Source: PWPR01 sp046542315 (GTDB lineage Bacteria; Bacillota; UBA994; PWPR01). Taken from it: DNA of 64,000 nt. A program made the position numbers and the translations under genes. The stretch lies in the NCBI GenBank assembly GCA_046542315.1, contig JBKHBO010000004.1, positions 6,997 to 70,996 on the forward strand, given 5' to 3'. Of the stretch, positions 63,437 through 64,000 are shown piece after piece; the stretch's first letter is position 1, and each line of letters begins with the position of its first letter. The notes beneath the pieces were generated by a model that was given only the letters and a program-made list of their open reading frames with translations, was not told the DNA's origin and searched no databases.

Positions 63437-63877
63437 TTACTTTCTTTTCACAATGGTTTTAACACCTTGAACATCAATTATCTCTACCGCTAAATCTTCT
63501 TCGATAATCACATTATCATCGTTAGACTTAGCACTCCAAATCTCTCCTGAAACCCTAATTTGGCCTATATTCTTCTTATTATCAATTTTACTTATAACAA
63601 CACCTGTTTGACCAATAAGACGTTCTACAGCCGTTTTTGTACCTTCTTTTGGAGGAAACAGTTTATTAATCAATGGCTTTAGAAACATAAAAAATATTAT
63701 TGAAGAAAATAAAAAAACTAATACTTGTGCCCAAATTACATCTGTAATTAAAGAAATTAATAATGCAAAAATACCACCTACAGCTACTGTGATTGGGAAA
63801 AATCCTACTGTTATGATTTCTGCAATAACCATAGCTAATATTATAATTATCCAGACCATCGATGGATTAATTGACAT
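63437..63877 (-). CDS. NfeD family membrane protein
   Basis: 146 aa. Three or so N-terminal membrane helices and a C-terminal OB-fold domain (LIGQTGVVISKIDNKKNIGQIRVSGEIWSAKS). It is the short NfeD form without the ClpP-like protease domain. The nfeD-slipin pair is conserved across bacteria and may control membrane protein quality or microdomains. RBS AGAGGTG. Confidence 0.92.
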   Translation of the reverse strand: MSINPSMVWIIIILAMVIAEIITVGFFPITVAVGGIFALLISLITDVIWAQVLVFLFSSIIFFMFLKPLINKLFPPKEGTKTAVERLIGQTGVVISKIDNKKNIGQIRVSGEIWSAKSNDDNVIIEEDLAVEIIDVQGVKTIVKRK

Positions 63878-63931
63878 AAAGAATCACCTCTTCTTAACTT
63901 CAATTATATATAATAGAAATCTATAGACTTT

Positions 63932-63940
63932 ATTATATCA
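63932..63940 (-). promoter_or_regulatory. Extended -10 promoter of the nfeD-slipin operon
   Basis: TGATATAAT on the minus strand, about 55 bases before the nfeD ATG. Same element as at ppk and the recombinase gene. The rest of the sequence to 64000 shows nothing further. Confidence 0.55.
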
Positions 63941-64000
63941 CACTTTTGGATCTGGTATAAAATCTTGGACACATAAAAGTTAACAAGCAATACTGTGGAA

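Overview
The window is an AT-rich, gene-dense chromosomal segment of a low-GC Gram-positive anaerobe of the clostridial type. The evidence is an S-layer-homology protein, a T-box leader on valS, an L21 leader, the Prp protease gene between the L21 and L27 genes, a 2[4Fe-4S] clostridial ferredoxin, strong AGGAGG ribosome sites with frequent GTG/TTG starts, and the order maf-radC-mreBCD-minCD. The lineage cannot be fixed from sequence alone. A peptide-using clostridium near Anaerobranca/Proteinivorax is a guess. No phage, insertion sequence, CRISPR array or rRNA was seen. Most of the window is conserved housekeeping sequence, so candidates for something new are few.

Layout. 1-4422: a cut-off SLH protein, a lipoprotein with a transcobalamin-like domain and a complete ECF transporter, probably a vitamin (B12?) capture and uptake unit. 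4428-7941 (minus): ppk-ppx polyphosphate operon, with a compact small-RNA candidate behind it at about 8024-8103. 8262-12525: two tandem S9 peptidases and a ferredoxin. 12687-17157: a cell-wall amidase, a MarR regulator, rph and rdgB. 17209-17544: four tRNAs. 17639-23834: tig-clpP-clpX-lon-engB, the protein quality-control block. 23883-30907: an orphan carboxyltransferase, an unknown membrane-anchored protein with a degenerate kinase-like fold, then T-box-controlled valS and folC. 31073-39612: maf-radC-mreBCD-mrdA-minCDE-rodA, the cell shape and division-site block. 39642-49159: two conserved genes (radical SAM, DUF2344), rng, rplU-prp-rpmA, obg, nadD, yqeK, an LCP ligase gene and rsfS. 49160-51357: a methyltransferase, a flavoprotein, a plus-strand tRNA-Ala and a minus-strand cluster of seven tRNAs.

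51528-58977: a less ordinary stretch with an unrecognised 266-aa protein, a GH2-like protein lacking both catalytic glutamates, a DUF4438 protein, isoaspartyl dipeptidase, a CtpA-type protease and glycerate kinase. 58990-63877: tRNA-Trp, pfkA, then minus-strand ttcA-like, a Xer-type recombinase with a palindrome over its promoter, a 541-base AT-rich gap, and an nfeD-slipin membrane operon.

Best leads: (1) surface transcobalamin-like capture linked to an ECF transporter; (2) a GH2 pseudoenzyme beside two proteins of unknown function; (3) a promoter-hairpin-terminator small RNA whose loop is complementary to Shine-Dalgarno sequences; (4) a membrane-anchored pseudokinase-like protein upstream of valS; (5) a perfect GntR-like palindrome before the orphan carboxyltransferase gene. 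Functions are assigned by reading motifs by eye; no database search was possible.
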